A DNA stretch of 64,000 nt from an uncultured Sphingomonadaceae bacterium (GTDB lineage Bacteria; Pseudomonadota; Alphaproteobacteria; Sphingomonadales; Sphingomonadaceae), in NCBI GenBank assembly GCA_947494305.1, contig CANLUL010000001.1, positions 1,488,001 to 1,552,000 on the forward strand. The letters are read 5' to 3'. A model generated the notes under the pieces. That model made no database searches, was not told where the DNA came from, and saw only the letters and a list, made by a program, of their open reading frames with translations. Position 1 is the first letter of the stretch. Each line of letters starts with the position of its first letter. Position numbers and translations under genes: made by a program. Shown one piece after another: positions 19,350-28,534 of this stretch.

Positions 19350-19373
19350 TTGGCCGGAACTGTCTGGTCCTAT

Positions 19374-19439
19374 CTACCTAGCCAGCCCCACCCAGATCGC
19401 GACAAAGAAACTCACGCCGCCCGTTTTCACCAAACTGTG
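19374..19439 (-). pseudogene. C-terminal remnant of a hemolysin III gene
   Basis: The minus strand encodes HSLVKTGGVSFFVAIWVGLA plus Arg and a stop. The intact gene at 20852-21481 ends HGFVMMGGASFFVAIWVALA plus Arg and a stop: 15 of 21 residues agree, with the same stop position. Homology breaks off upstream of this short stretch. This is a decayed fragment, 1.5 kb from the intact paralogue. Confidence 0.75.
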
Positions 19440-19479
19440 CCTGCATGACGATATTTGAAGACTTGACTGATTGCTTGAG

Positions 19480-19890
19480 TCACTCCCCGACAGCCAGCCG
19501 CCTTTCACCCGCAAAGGCAAATCCCAGCAAGACAGCCAGCACACCAACGATCAACACCGCCGCATTTACGCCGCCAATCGCCATTTGTGTACCGTCGCTA
19601 TGCAGCATCGAGCCGCCATAGGCATCGCCCGTCAGCCAAGCGAACAGGAAGGACAGCGAAATGATCGAAGCGAGGGTCAGACCGAGCAGCGGGGCCTTGC
19701 GCGCGGTAACCAGCCATGCTGCCAACAGGACAATCAAGGCGTTGGACAGCAGCTGCCATGCTTCATGAAGGCGCGCATGTTCGGGCCAGTGGGGATTGGT
19801 CAAATGGGTGTCGTTCAGTTCAAGCGCCGGAACGATGATGGCAAAGGTGATGGCTACCAATAGGGCAGTAATGGCGGAAAATCGTTTCAT
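19480..19890 (-). CDS. Small four-helix membrane protein, function unknown
   Basis: A 136-residue protein with about four hydrophobic segments (residues 5-24, 45-62, 68-87 and 103-127) and a signal-like N-terminus MKRFSAITALLVAITFAIIV. I do not recognise a family. It is divergent from the TetR regulator at 19962, and the shared 71-base gap carries two operator-like repeats. Regulation by that repressor is therefore likely, perhaps in response to a lipophilic compound; this is inference. Confidence 0.65.
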   Translation of the reverse strand: MKRFSAITALLVAITFAIIVPALELNDTHLTNPHWPEHARLHEAWQLLSNALIVLLAAWLVTARKAPLLGLTLASIISLSFLFAWLTGDAYGGSMLHSDGTQMAIGGVNAAVLIVGVLAVLLGFAFAGERRLAVGE

Positions 19891-19910
19891 CTTATGTCGC
19901 TTTCTTTCAT

Positions 19911-19952
19911 ATTGACACTGTCTATATTGACTTTCAAATTGACGATGTCAAT
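19911..19952. promoter_or_regulatory. Paired operator palindromes for the TetR regulator
   Basis: ATTGAC-GAT-GTCAAT (19938-19952) is a perfect palindrome. ATTGAC-ACT-GTCTAT (19911-19925) is the same with one mismatch. Their centres are 27 bases apart, in the divergent promoter region of the membrane protein and the tetR gene. This is the pattern expected for a TetR-family dimer acting on both genes. Confidence 0.7.
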
Positions 19953-19961
19953 ATCGACGGC

Positions 19962-20591
19962 ATGGCAAAATCAAAATCATTCCATCACGGCGACCTGAAG
20001 CGGGCATTGATGCGCTCGGCGCTTGAAATTCTGGATAAGGAAGATGTGGCGGGTGTGACGATCCGTGCAGTGGCCAAACGGGCTGGCGTCTCTCACGCTG
20101 CCCCCGCCAATCATTTCCCCGACAGACGCGCGCTGCTAACCGCACTGGCGGCGGAGCAATTTGCAGTAGTCTTTGACAAAATCAGGGCGGGCATAGATGC
20201 CAAAACCAGCGATACCCGCGCTGATCTGGACCCGCTCGACCGGATCGCGGTACTGTTCGACAGCTTCCTAACCTATGGCCTGGAATATCCCTATCGCTAC
20301 CAGCTGCTCTGGCGCTATGATCTGGTCGATCACGAGGTGGAAATAGTAAAGCAGCCGGCCGACAGGGTTTATGACTTTCTGGTTGGTGAAATTGAGAAGG
20401 TTGTTGATCGCAACACGGTAGATCCCGATACGGTTTCTGTCACCATCTGGTCGATGATGCACGGCTATCTGGATCTGCGCATGACCGGCATGTTTGAAGA
20501 TCGCCGGGACAGGATCAGCGGCGCACCGCGGGCACAGGCAATGCTGATGATTGTTCGCGACTATTTGCACGATCTTGGCTCGCGTGTCTAA
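19962..20591 (+). CDS. TetR/AcrR family transcriptional regulator
   Basis: A 209-residue repressor. The N-terminal helix-turn-helix spans residues 10-55 (HHGDLKRALMRSALEILDKE, then VTIRAVAKRAGVSHAAPANHF). The C-terminal ligand domain is helical and resembles the WHG-type TetR_C domain. It is divergent from the membrane protein at 19480-19890, with two palindromes between them, so it probably controls that gene and itself. The effector is unknown. Confidence 0.85.
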   Translation: MAKSKSFHHGDLKRALMRSALEILDKEDVAGVTIRAVAKRAGVSHAAPANHFPDRRALLTALAAEQFAVVFDKIRAGIDAKTSDTRADLDPLDRIAVLFDSFLTYGLEYPYRYQLLWRYDLVDHEVEIVKQPADRVYDFLVGEIEKVVDRNTVDPDTVSVTIWSMMHGYLDLRMTGMFEDRRDRISGAPRAQAMLMIVRDYLHDLGSRV

Positions 20592-20684
20592 GCTGCTGTC
20601 CTACATCACCAGACCTCGCTACGTTCGCACCGGCTCTTTGACAATTTGAAATCCAGTTCTGTGCGGCGCGTTTTCCGGCGCAAA

Positions 20685-20796
20685 TGTGTCACCCTGTCAC
20701 GCGTGTGATATTCTTTGATATATTTTATTATTTTCAATGATTTGAGTTAATAATATCGCATGTTGTCTAAGGTTACACAGTGTCAACTGTGTAACC
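20685..20796. repeat. Two-part intergenic element, copy 1
   Basis: TGTGTCACC (20685-20693) is followed 86 bases on by a perfect inverted repeat with 11-base arms GGTTACACAGT and ACTGTGTAACC around GTCA (20771-20796). The spacer is AT-rich. The same two parts with nearly the same spacing recur at 29577-29690. The surrounding 260-base gap has no recognised gene. Function is unknown; it could be an operator, a small RNA end or a mobile repeat. Confidence 0.65.
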
Positions 20797-20851
20797 TACA
20801 TTGGCGGGATAACGGGTCTCTCGCGTCATTCCCGTCCTCCTGTCAACAGAC

Positions 20852-21481
20852 CTATCTGGCCAGGGCTACCCAAATTGCGACAAAGAAACTTGCGCCGCCC
20901 ATCATTACGAAGCCATGCCAGATCGAATAGCGAAAGGGTTGGGTCTTGCGGGCGTAAAAGATGGTGCCGAGCGAATAAAATACACCGCCCGCCAACATCG
21001 CCCACATCGAAAGTCCGGGTAGCTCTTCCATCAAATCCGGCCCGGCGAGTATGCCCATCCATCCCAGACCCAGATAGGATATCAGCGACCATTTTGAATC
21101 CAGGTTTTTACCAAATATCTTGTACAGCATCGCCGGAATGGCCAGCACCCAGACGGTGATCAGCAGGAGGCGACTAAACTCCGTATCCGCCAGCACGAAC
21201 AGCGGTGTAAAAGTACCCGCGATGGTCAGATAGATCGCCGCATGATCTATCCGGCGCAGTGCAACCCGCCGATGATGCAGAGGCGACAAATGGTAGAACA
21301 TCGATATGACGTGTGAGAACAGCACGCCGATCACATAGAGGCAGACTGCCGCAACCACGGCCCCGCCCTGACCAGCCGCCTGAATGATGAGCGCCACGCC
21401 GGCCACCAGGATGAAAATCAATCCTATGGCGTGGACAATAAAATCGGCGCGGCGTTCTTGTTTATCTGGAGTGGGATACAT
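20852..21481 (-). CDS. Hemolysin III / PAQR-family membrane protein
   Basis: A 209-residue integral membrane protein with seven hydrophobic segments, of the YqfA/HlyIII (PAQR) family. It begins MYPTPDKQERRADFIVHAIG. Conserved family positions are in HVISMFYHLSPLHHRR and RRIDHAAIYLTIAGTFTPL, and C-terminal HGFVMMGGASFF. Members of the superfamily bind metal and may be hydrolases; true hemolysis is doubtful. The frame is open further upstream, but that part reads through a dispersed repeat (VLKQVQHDE), so I start at 21481. A degraded fragment of a related gene lies at 19374. Confidence 0.85.
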   Translation of the reverse strand: MYPTPDKQERRADFIVHAIGLIFILVAGVALIIQAAGQGGAVVAAVCLYVIGVLFSHVISMFYHLSPLHHRRVALRRIDHAAIYLTIAGTFTPLFVLADTEFSRLLLITVWVLAIPAMLYKIFGKNLDSKWSLISYLGLGWMGILAGPDLMEELPGLSMWAMLAGGVFYSLGTIFYARKTQPFRYSIWHGFVMMGGASFFVAIWVALAR

Positions 21482-21610
21482 TAGGGCGAACACCGATAAG
21501 CAAGGCGTCTGCCAAACTCTAGTATATTCGTCATGTTGAACTTGTTTTAGGACGACGAGGGGCTGGAAATCAACCAGCCCCTGCAACATGTGATCAACGG
21601 GATGTGTGGA

Positions 21611-24082
21611 TCAGAACTTGAACGCCGCTTCCACAAAGACTTGACGTCCGCGATTCTGGGTGACGACCCGATCATCACCACCAGCGGGAAGAAAGGGTCT
21701 ATCCCCCACGGTATTGGCCCAAATCTCGTTAGTCAGATTCACACCGATCAGCGACAATTTCCATTTGCCGTCTGGATTGCCGATCGAAACAGCACCATCG
21801 AGCGTCACATAATCATCCTGAACAAAATCATTGAAATTGTTGTTCCCGGCAAAATAAGATCCACTATAGGCCGCATTGCCATTCAAACCAAACTCCAGGG
21901 AATCGCCGACCGGAACCGTCCAGTCAAAGGCGATATTGCCCGACCATTTCGGCGCGCGCGCAGCCGTCCGGCCATCGAGATCAACATCATCGGCATTACC
22001 CGGAATACCGTCGGGATCCTGCGATATGAATGTGTCTGTGAACTTGGCATCAGTGTAACCCAAGGCGCCGGAGAAGCTCAATCCTTCTACCGGGGTCTGC
22101 CATGCCCAATCAACATCAAAACCTTTAGTGGTCAATTCACCCGCGTTGATGGTCAGAAAGCGAACCGCTGCACCATCAAAATTCTGTACCTGAAGATTAT
22201 CAAAGACAAAATAGTATAGAGCTGAATTGATTCTAAAACTTCCCCCCGCAAGCAATGCCTTGGCACCGATCTCTCCGCCTTTTGCAGTTTCAGAATTAAA
22301 TCGAATGGTATCAAGAGCTGCGTTCCTAACCGCCGGATCAGGATCGTTGACCAGAGCCAAAGACGCAGTCGGCAGAATGCTGTTGTCTATCCCTCCTGAT
22401 TTAAAGCCCGTTTTATAGGAAGCATATAGATTCAAATCCGGCGTTGCTTGGTATTTGAGCGTCAATTCCGGGGATAAATTGCTGTCTGAGAATTTTATCG
22501 GGAGAGTGACAAAACCTTCCGGTACAACCAATCCAAAAGCCGTCAACGCTTCATGAACGAAAGGAAAAGCCGAGCGATGGGTTTTTTGTTCATCGGTCCA
22601 GCGCACACCTCCGGACAACTCCAAATCCTCGGTCAGATCAAGGCTAACGCTACCGAAGAAGGACAACGCCTCACTTTTTGTCGCACGTTGTGCAACCCAG
22701 TCATACGTAGTTCCGCTGGAATCGGGAGCTACAAATGAGCCGATAAACGCGTTTTGTGACGTTTCCAGTGGCTGGCTCCTGCTCTCCCAAAAGCCGCCCA
22801 CCATAAAATTAAACATCCCGTCAAAGTTGCTGGTCAGGCGTATTTCCTGCGTATATTGCTCGAGGCCATCGGAAAATGGTGCAGGCAAGCCGCCTGGATC
22901 ACCATTTGGCAATATCCCGACATAACTGAAGTGATCGATATGCTCATTATCAAGGTCCAAAATACCCGACACGGTAGACAGCGTCAGACTATCAGTAAGT
23001 TCTAAATCCATCGCCAAACGTGCGAAAAACGTATTAGTTTCGTTATATGACTGTCCGACATATCGATCGGCACCAGTCGTGCCTGGCAAAATATTCTGTA
23101 ATAATGGATGCCCATCTGGGTGAGGATAAAGGCCATCTTGAATATCACATGTGGCATTGGATGTCGTTACCGCATTGGGCGAACCAACGATGTTTGGAAT
23201 CGCTAAGAACACATCATCAGCCACTCCGTTGGCGCCGCAATCAATGTCAGAATGTCCCAGCAAGCTGTCACCCTCATTGTGGTTGTAGTTTAACTTCAAA
23301 TTTGCAGAAAATCGATCAGACGGATCCCATTGCAGGGTCACCCGACCTACAAAGTTTTTCAATCCCTTTCCGGTATCGGCAAAAACGGACGGCGTGCCTG
23401 CTTCGAGCTCGACATATTTGTCAATATCCTGATATTGCGCCGCTACCCGGATCCCCAGCGTGTCGCTGATCGGGCCGGAAATATAACCGCCGACGGTATA
23501 GCCTTCTTCTTCAAATTCATAAGATGCCTTGCCGCCAACTTCCCAATCCGGGGTTGGATCCGCAGAGCGCACGGAGAAAACACCAGCCGATGCACTCTTC
23601 CCGAAAAACAGAGATTGTGGGCCTTTAAGGACGTCGATCTGTGCCACATCAAAAAATGATGCTTGGACCAGTCGCATGGTGCTGATCGACACGCCATCGA
23701 AATCAAATGCAACAGCGGAATCGAAAGCGGCCGAAATATTGGTCGTGCCAACGCCGCGTAAACTAATCTGACCGCCTGCGCCCGAACCACCAACCTGAAC
23801 GTTTAGTGCCGGGATGCGGTTCACCACATCTGCAATTTCATTGACCTGAAATTTATCGAGCGTTTCACCGCCAATGGACGTCACCGTAACCGGCGTTTCC
23901 TGAAGCGTCTCATCCTGTTTACGGGCTGTCACAATAATAACATTACTATTTTCACTCGCAGCTTCTTCCTGAGCCAAAGCGGGCGAAGCGAAGCTCAAAA
24001 GCCCGGCTATCGCCGCCGAGCCCATCAGCGCGGATCGCGCCATCTTTAGAGTAGAATCATTCTTATCTCGCAAATCGTTCAC
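21611..24082 (-). CDS. TonB-dependent receptor
   Basis: Outer-membrane active transporter of about 823 residues. A signal peptide (ending SFASPALAQ) is followed by a TonB-box-like NVIIVTARKQ, the plug domain (LQETPVTVTSIGGETLDKFQ, then GGSGAGGQISLRGVGTTNIS), and a beta-barrel ending in VEAAFKF with terminal Phe. I prefer the GTG start at 24082, which follows GGGAGGA by 7 bases; an ATG at 24097 is the alternative. It is next to a Rieske oxygenase, so it probably imports an oxygenase substrate rather than a siderophore; this is inference. Confidence 0.92.
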   Translation of the reverse strand: MNDLRDKNDSTLKMARSALMGSAAIAGLLSFASPALAQEEAASENSNVIIVTARKQDETLQETPVTVTSIGGETLDKFQVNEIADVVNRIPALNVQVGGSGAGGQISLRGVGTTNISAAFDSAVAFDFDGVSISTMRLVQASFFDVAQIDVLKGPQSLFFGKSASAGVFSVRSADPTPDWEVGGKASYEFEEEGYTVGGYISGPISDTLGIRVAAQYQDIDKYVELEAGTPSVFADTGKGLKNFVGRVTLQWDPSDRFSANLKLNYNHNEGDSLLGHSDIDCGANGVADDVFLAIPNIVGSPNAVTTSNATCDIQDGLYPHPDGHPLLQNILPGTTGADRYVGQSYNETNTFFARLAMDLELTDSLTLSTVSGILDLDNEHIDHFSYVGILPNGDPGGLPAPFSDGLEQYTQEIRLTSNFDGMFNFMVGGFWESRSQPLETSQNAFIGSFVAPDSSGTTYDWVAQRATKSEALSFFGSVSLDLTEDLELSGGVRWTDEQKTHRSAFPFVHEALTAFGLVVPEGFVTLPIKFSDSNLSPELTLKYQATPDLNLYASYKTGFKSGGIDNSILPTASLALVNDPDPAVRNAALDTIRFNSETAKGGEIGAKALLAGGSFRINSALYYFVFDNLQVQNFDGAAVRFLTINAGELTTKGFDVDWAWQTPVEGLSFSGALGYTDAKFTDTFISQDPDGIPGNADDVDLDGRTAARAPKWSGNIAFDWTVPVGDSLEFGLNGNAAYSGSYFAGNNNFNDFVQDDYVTLDGAVSIGNPDGKWKLSLIGVNLTNEIWANTVGDRPFLPAGGDDRVVTQNRGRQVFVEAAFKF

Positions 24083-24311
24083 AGCCATTCCTCCCATTAT
24101 GCACGCGAATACGCGCCGAAAAACAGCGAAACCACGTGCCCCAAATTTTTAGTTATTTGCAGATTGAATATCGATTGACGTCACGATTTTCACCACTAGT
24201 CAAAGGATTAGGAGATGCAAAAAAAAGTGGGTTTTAATCGATTTTGGACTATTGTTTTTGACAGGACAACGACCGCTATCGAAGCTGCCTTCAAAAACCA
24301 GACTTGCGGCA

Positions 24312-25850
24312 CTAACGCGACAAGCACTCCTTTAACAGCTTATGAAAATGCCGGATCTTGGTTTCCCCATAGTTGGCAAACACGATTTCCCTGGATTTGA
24401 TCGATTTCATACCCTTTTGCACATGCGGCAAATTGACGACATCCTGATTAAACACCTTTGCAAGCATTCCCAGTTCCGGTGCATCGACATAGTCATCGTC
24501 AAAATCAAGCCAGTGGACCTTCGCTGGTTCGGGACGCGCTTCGCCTTCGGGAATCGGCAGCATCAACATGACTTCATGGATGCATTCTTCCGGATTGTCA
24601 CCATAAGGACGGAAACGATAGAAAATTGGATCAAAACAACCCCACGGACTGATATTGGGAAACAGGTTATAATAGATGGTATCGACAAACTCCGCATCGC
24701 TCACCTGATCCACTTCGTCACCTAGTGTCTCACGCCACATTTCCCGCTGGGCATGCGCTTCGGCCCGCCGTCGTTCGGGCACAGGACCGGTGGTTGTGGG
24801 ATCGGCCTCATCCTCCCACCCTTCACCCAGTGCACCGCCCACCCAGTTGCACAGTTGAATATCGGCGTGGTCCAGTTCACCTTCCAGATGGCGAGCAGCT
24901 TCATCGAATATTCCGGTTTTGCCTTTCAGGGTGGTAACTTGCACCCGCCCTTCCTCAAGCCGCTCGTATATGTTCCCGGACAGAGCGTGCCGGACTTTGC
25001 CATATGTCTTTGCCCCTTCCAGCGGCTCGGCCACCAATTCCGGGTTCACATGCGGACTAAGCAGGCCGTTGGGAGAGATCGCCCGCGACATGTTTCCGAA
25101 TACGTCATATTTGCTATTCGCGTCACCCATGACATCCAGCAAAGTCGGATGGGTCGCGACAACATGATAGGCTTCCATGAACGCCTCCTGCGCCACCTTC
25201 CAGTTGCAGCGCAGCTTCTTCGCGACGTGCACGGACTTATAGCGGCGCTCGAACGGAATCGGCTGAAAATGCCGATCGATATCGCCGAGAAACTCTTTCA
25301 GCGGTTCTGCATTGTCATCAGGATTGATAAACACCCACCCACCCCAACGGCCGACATTGACCGGCGGAAGGCTATGAGTCTTTTCGCTCACCGATGGAAA
25401 GTCCCACTGACAAGGCACTTCTTTTAGCGTGCCATCAATTTTCCATCCCCAGCCGTGGAACGGGCAGCGAAACTCATGCAGACCTTTTGCATCCTCGGTC
25501 AGCAGCGACCGTCCGCGATGAAGGCAGGCATTCGGAAATGCCTTGATTTCATCCTCTGTAGTCCGAACAATAATGAAGGACAGACTGGCAATATCATAGA
25601 CAAGGCTATCGCCGACATTGGGAATGTCATCCTCATGGCACGCCATTTGCCAAACCCGTTTCCAGAGCCGCTCCACCTCCAGATCAAAGAAGTCCCGCGA
25701 ATAATAGATACTCGGATCAACAATCGTCGGTCCTGGTTCCATCGGACAATCTTCACGAAAATTGGAAGGCACGTCATGCGTATCCATGTCCAATAGCTCG
25801 TCGTAGGCGATCCCTTTGGACCGGTTTGTTCCCGTGAGTGTCTCTACCAT
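24312..25850 (-). CDS. Rieske non-heme iron oxygenase, alpha subunit
   Basis: Catalytic subunit of an aromatic-ring or related hydroxylating oxygenase, 512 residues. The Rieske [2Fe-2S] ligands are C109-x-H111 and C129-x2-H132 (NACLHRGRS and RCPFHGWGW). The catalytic domain has the helix around EAFMEAYHVVATHP, with two His of the iron site. ATG at 25850 is preceded by GAGGG, a better start than GTG at 25889. No beta subunit, ferredoxin or reductase gene is adjacent, so electron-transfer partners must lie elsewhere. It lies between two TonB-dependent receptors. Substrate unknown. Confidence 0.92.
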   Translation of the reverse strand: MVETLTGTNRSKGIAYDELLDMDTHDVPSNFREDCPMEPGPTIVDPSIYYSRDFFDLEVERLWKRVWQMACHEDDIPNVGDSLVYDIASLSFIIVRTTEDEIKAFPNACLHRGRSLLTEDAKGLHEFRCPFHGWGWKIDGTLKEVPCQWDFPSVSEKTHSLPPVNVGRWGGWVFINPDDNAEPLKEFLGDIDRHFQPIPFERRYKSVHVAKKLRCNWKVAQEAFMEAYHVVATHPTLLDVMGDANSKYDVFGNMSRAISPNGLLSPHVNPELVAEPLEGAKTYGKVRHALSGNIYERLEEGRVQVTTLKGKTGIFDEAARHLEGELDHADIQLCNWVGGALGEGWEDEADPTTTGPVPERRRAEAHAQREMWRETLGDEVDQVSDAEFVDTIYYNLFPNISPWGCFDPIFYRFRPYGDNPEECIHEVMLMLPIPEGEARPEPAKVHWLDFDDDYVDAPELGMLAKVFNQDVVNLPHVQKGMKSIKSREIVFANYGETKIRHFHKLLKECLSR

Positions 25851-25892
25851 TTTTCCCTCAAATTCCTTGTCAGCTTGATGTAGTGTCACACT

Positions 25893-25907
25893 CCAGCTTC
25901 AAGCTGG
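25893..25907. promoter_or_regulatory. Palindrome upstream of the Rieske gene
   Basis: Perfect 15-base palindrome CCAGCTT-C-AAGCTGG, 43 bases upstream of the preferred oxygenase start, in the divergent gap shared with the receptor at 26147. It is a candidate operator; the regulator is not in the window. Confidence 0.45.
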
Positions 25908-26090
25908 CCCAACATTGATCTGAATCAAAACCAGCCCGCACAAAAGTGATAGGCTCAAGTTGGAAGCCGCAGAACGGTAGCAGAACGATATTGGGAATTG
26001 CTCGCATCCAACACCTGCCGACTTCGTCACAATAGAGTCTCAGAAGTTTATTCAGATTGTCACCCGTCCAACCTTATACTGTCACGTAAT

Positions 26091-26105
26091 TGCTGCACTG
26101 CAGCA
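26091..26105. promoter_or_regulatory. Palindrome upstream of the second TonB receptor
   Basis: TGCTGCA-C-TGCAGCA is a perfect 15-base palindrome, 42 bases before the receptor start. It shares the TGCACTGCA core with the twin boxes at the phasin promoter. Possible operator. Confidence 0.4.
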
Positions 26106-26146
26106 TCGACAATTACATCCCTAAAAACAGTAAGGTTCGCATTTCC

Positions 26147-28462
26147 ATGAAACCCATCTCCCCGACTTCGCTTGCCGCTATCGCTGGCGCAGTTTATGCC
26201 TCTACCATTATTTCTCCTGCCCAGGCGCAAACGACAACTGAAGATGTCGCTGACGCTACCGATGACAACATCATCATCGTAACCGCGCAAAAAATTGAGC
26301 AGAAGTCCACTGATGTACCGATCACCATTTCCGCCAATAGTGGTGAGCGGTTGAAAGAACTGGGTGTCTCCGATCTGGATGAACTGTCCAACTACGTTCC
26401 TGGCCTCAATATTCAGGAACAAAGCGCGAATAACCCGGGCGTCGTCATCCGCGGAATTACCTCCGACAGCGGATCATCACAACAAGCTCCGCGCGTCACG
26501 CTCTACTATAACGGTGTCGACATCTCCCGCTCGCGTGGCTCCTATCAGGATCTCTATGACATCGACCGGATAGAAGTTATCAAGGGTCCGCAAGCCACCT
26601 TGTTCGGTACCGCCTCAGCAGTCGGTGCTATCAGTATCATTTCTGCCAAGCCCAAGCCTGGTTTGTCCGGAGAAATTTCAGCCAGCTATGGTAACTTTGA
26701 TGCCTATACTCTCGACGGTCATCTTAATGCCGGATCGGATATCGTCGCGGTTCGTTTAGCTGGAGCTTACAAGAAACGCGATGGTTATGTGACCAATCTG
26801 GCACCTAATCAGGATGATCTCTACGCCAAAGACCAACTGGGCGCTCGGGCATCCTTCCGGTTTACACCGAGCACGGATTTTACCGCCGATCTGATCCTGA
26901 CCTATGACCGTCAACGCAATTCGGGCACACCTTTTATTTCTGGCTCCCTCCCAACCTCCACCGGTCCTGCCGTTCCCTTTGGTGCGGCCGATTTACGCGG
27001 ATCACCTTTTTCAGCCGCTGTGCTTGGGAATGGTGAACTTGGCTTGGTGCGCGATGTTTATGACGCGAATCTAACCATGAGTTGGGATATTGCGGACGAT
27101 TGGACAATTACCATGGTCAACGGCTATCGAAAATTTAACTCGAACGAAGTGTTTGACGCCGATGGTTCAGCTGCATTCTTCCTTGAATTTGCTGAAGATG
27201 CCAATGGTGAACAAGGCAGTCACGAGACGCGGTTTAGCTATAACAGCGATACTTTTCGCGGTAGTTTTGGTTGGAATTTGTTTCGTGAGGACAGCAACCA
27301 GCGCGTGCCTTTCTCGACCGATGAAGTGACCTATTTTCAATGCTTGGCCGGGATTGTTATTCCAGGAGTCCCATGTGTCGATACCAATGGCGTTCCGGCA
27401 GGCGACGCAATTCCAGCGTTAACTGGTGGTGCGGTGGGAACCGTACCCTATCAAGCGGTATTCGAAAATTTCGGTAAAAATGACAGCTATTCGGTGTTTG
27501 CTGACGGGACCTGGATACCCACTCCCAGCCTGGAATTGACCGCAGGCGTCCGTGTGCTCATTGAAAAACGCCGCTCCGGATATCGCGCTACCGCTCCCGG
27601 TTCCTTTTTTACCGGTGCGCCACCATTTCCAATCACAGATACAGCTGGACAGATTTTTCGCACCGAGGACAGTTTTTCCGCAATATTGCCGAGATTCAAT
27701 ATCCTCTATCGCTTCTCCGATGACATAAATGGCTTTGTGACCGTGTCAAAGGGACGTCGATCCGCAACCGTCGATCTTTCCGCGACCAATGGTCCAAACG
27801 GGCCGGTAGCAGATTTTACCAATATCGCAGCGGAGACGGTTTGGAACTATGAAGTGGGGCTAAAAGGGTCGACAGGGCCTGTGTCAGGCACGCTAGGCAT
27901 CTACTATCAAGCCTATGATAACTTTCAGGTTACACTCAACGACCCGAACAGACCGGGCACCACGACAACGCTCAGCGCAGGTACAGCATCAAATTTTGGT
28001 GTCGAAGCGGAAGTCAACGTACGGGCAGCCGATTGGTTGAATCTGTTTGCCAATATTGGTTATATTGATGGCGGTATCGATGACAAACCCGGAAATGGAA
28101 ATTTAGCTGGCTCTCGCTTCCGGCTTCAACCGGAAGTTCAGGCAGCGGGCGGCTTTACCATTGACTATCCGATCAATGACAGCACTAGAATATTTGCAAC
28201 GCCCAGTGTCACATATCGCGGCCGGATATTCTTTGAAACGCCCAACAATATCCTGACCAGCCAAGCAGCCGTCACTCTCGTCAATCTGCGCGCCGGTATA
28301 TCTTTTGCGAATGACCGGTTTGAGATTGCGGGGTTCGCGCGCAATTTGACCAATAAGAACTATCTTTTGGATGCAGGTAACACCGGTGGAGCATTCGGCA
28401 TTCCAACCTTTATTCCAGCGGAACCTCGATTTTACGGCATACAGGCCAGCGCAAAATTCTAA
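26147..28462 (+). CDS. TonB-dependent receptor
   Basis: Outer-membrane transporter of 771 residues from the ATG at 26147. The signal peptide ends near SPAQAQ. A TonB-box-like NIIIVTAQKIEQKSTDVPIT is followed by the plug domain (GLNIQEQSANNPGVVIRGI, then YDIDRIEVIKGPQATLFGT) and a barrel ending GIQASAKF. It is divergent from the Rieske gene, and both may respond to the same signal. It is only distantly similar to the first receptor at 21611, so the two may take different ligands or act at different steps. Confidence 0.92.
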   Translation: MKPISPTSLAAIAGAVYASTIISPAQAQTTTEDVADATDDNIIIVTAQKIEQKSTDVPITISANSGERLKELGVSDLDELSNYVPGLNIQEQSANNPGVVIRGITSDSGSSQQAPRVTLYYNGVDISRSRGSYQDLYDIDRIEVIKGPQATLFGTASAVGAISIISAKPKPGLSGEISASYGNFDAYTLDGHLNAGSDIVAVRLAGAYKKRDGYVTNLAPNQDDLYAKDQLGARASFRFTPSTDFTADLILTYDRQRNSGTPFISGSLPTSTGPAVPFGAADLRGSPFSAAVLGNGELGLVRDVYDANLTMSWDIADDWTITMVNGYRKFNSNEVFDADGSAAFFLEFAEDANGEQGSHETRFSYNSDTFRGSFGWNLFREDSNQRVPFSTDEVTYFQCLAGIVIPGVPCVDTNGVPAGDAIPALTGGAVGTVPYQAVFENFGKNDSYSVFADGTWIPTPSLELTAGVRVLIEKRRSGYRATAPGSFFTGAPPFPITDTAGQIFRTEDSFSAILPRFNILYRFSDDINGFVTVSKGRRSATVDLSATNGPNGPVADFTNIAAETVWNYEVGLKGSTGPVSGTLGIYYQAYDNFQVTLNDPNRPGTTTTLSAGTASNFGVEAEVNVRAADWLNLFANIGYIDGGIDDKPGNGNLAGSRFRLQPEVQAAGGFTIDYPINDSTRIFATPSVTYRGRIFFETPNNILTSQAAVTLVNLRAGISFANDRFEIAGFARNLTNKNYLLDAGNTGGAFGIPTFIPAEPRFYGIQASAKF

Positions 28463-28469
28463 ATAGTGT

Positions 28470-28534
28470 AGGTGGCTGTCGAAGGCACAAGTCATATCAA
28501 CTTATTCGATGTGATTTGTCGTCGGTAGCCACCT
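28470..28534. terminator. Stem-loop between convergent receptor and dioxygenase genes
   Basis: Outer arms AGGTGGCT/AGCCACCT (28470-28477 and 28527-28534) enclose inner arms ACAAGTCA/TGATTTGT. The structure fills the 71-base gap between two convergent stop codons. It has no clear T-run, so termination is plausible but not proven. Confidence 0.4.

Noticed and set aside
24176-24183. TGACGTCA palindrome upstream of the first TonB receptor
   Set aside because: Eight bases only and no second copy or promoter elements at a sensible distance.
24215-24400. Short plus-strand open frame between receptor and Rieske gene
   Set aside because: 61 codons, no family resemblance, and it runs into the antisense of the oxygenase gene.
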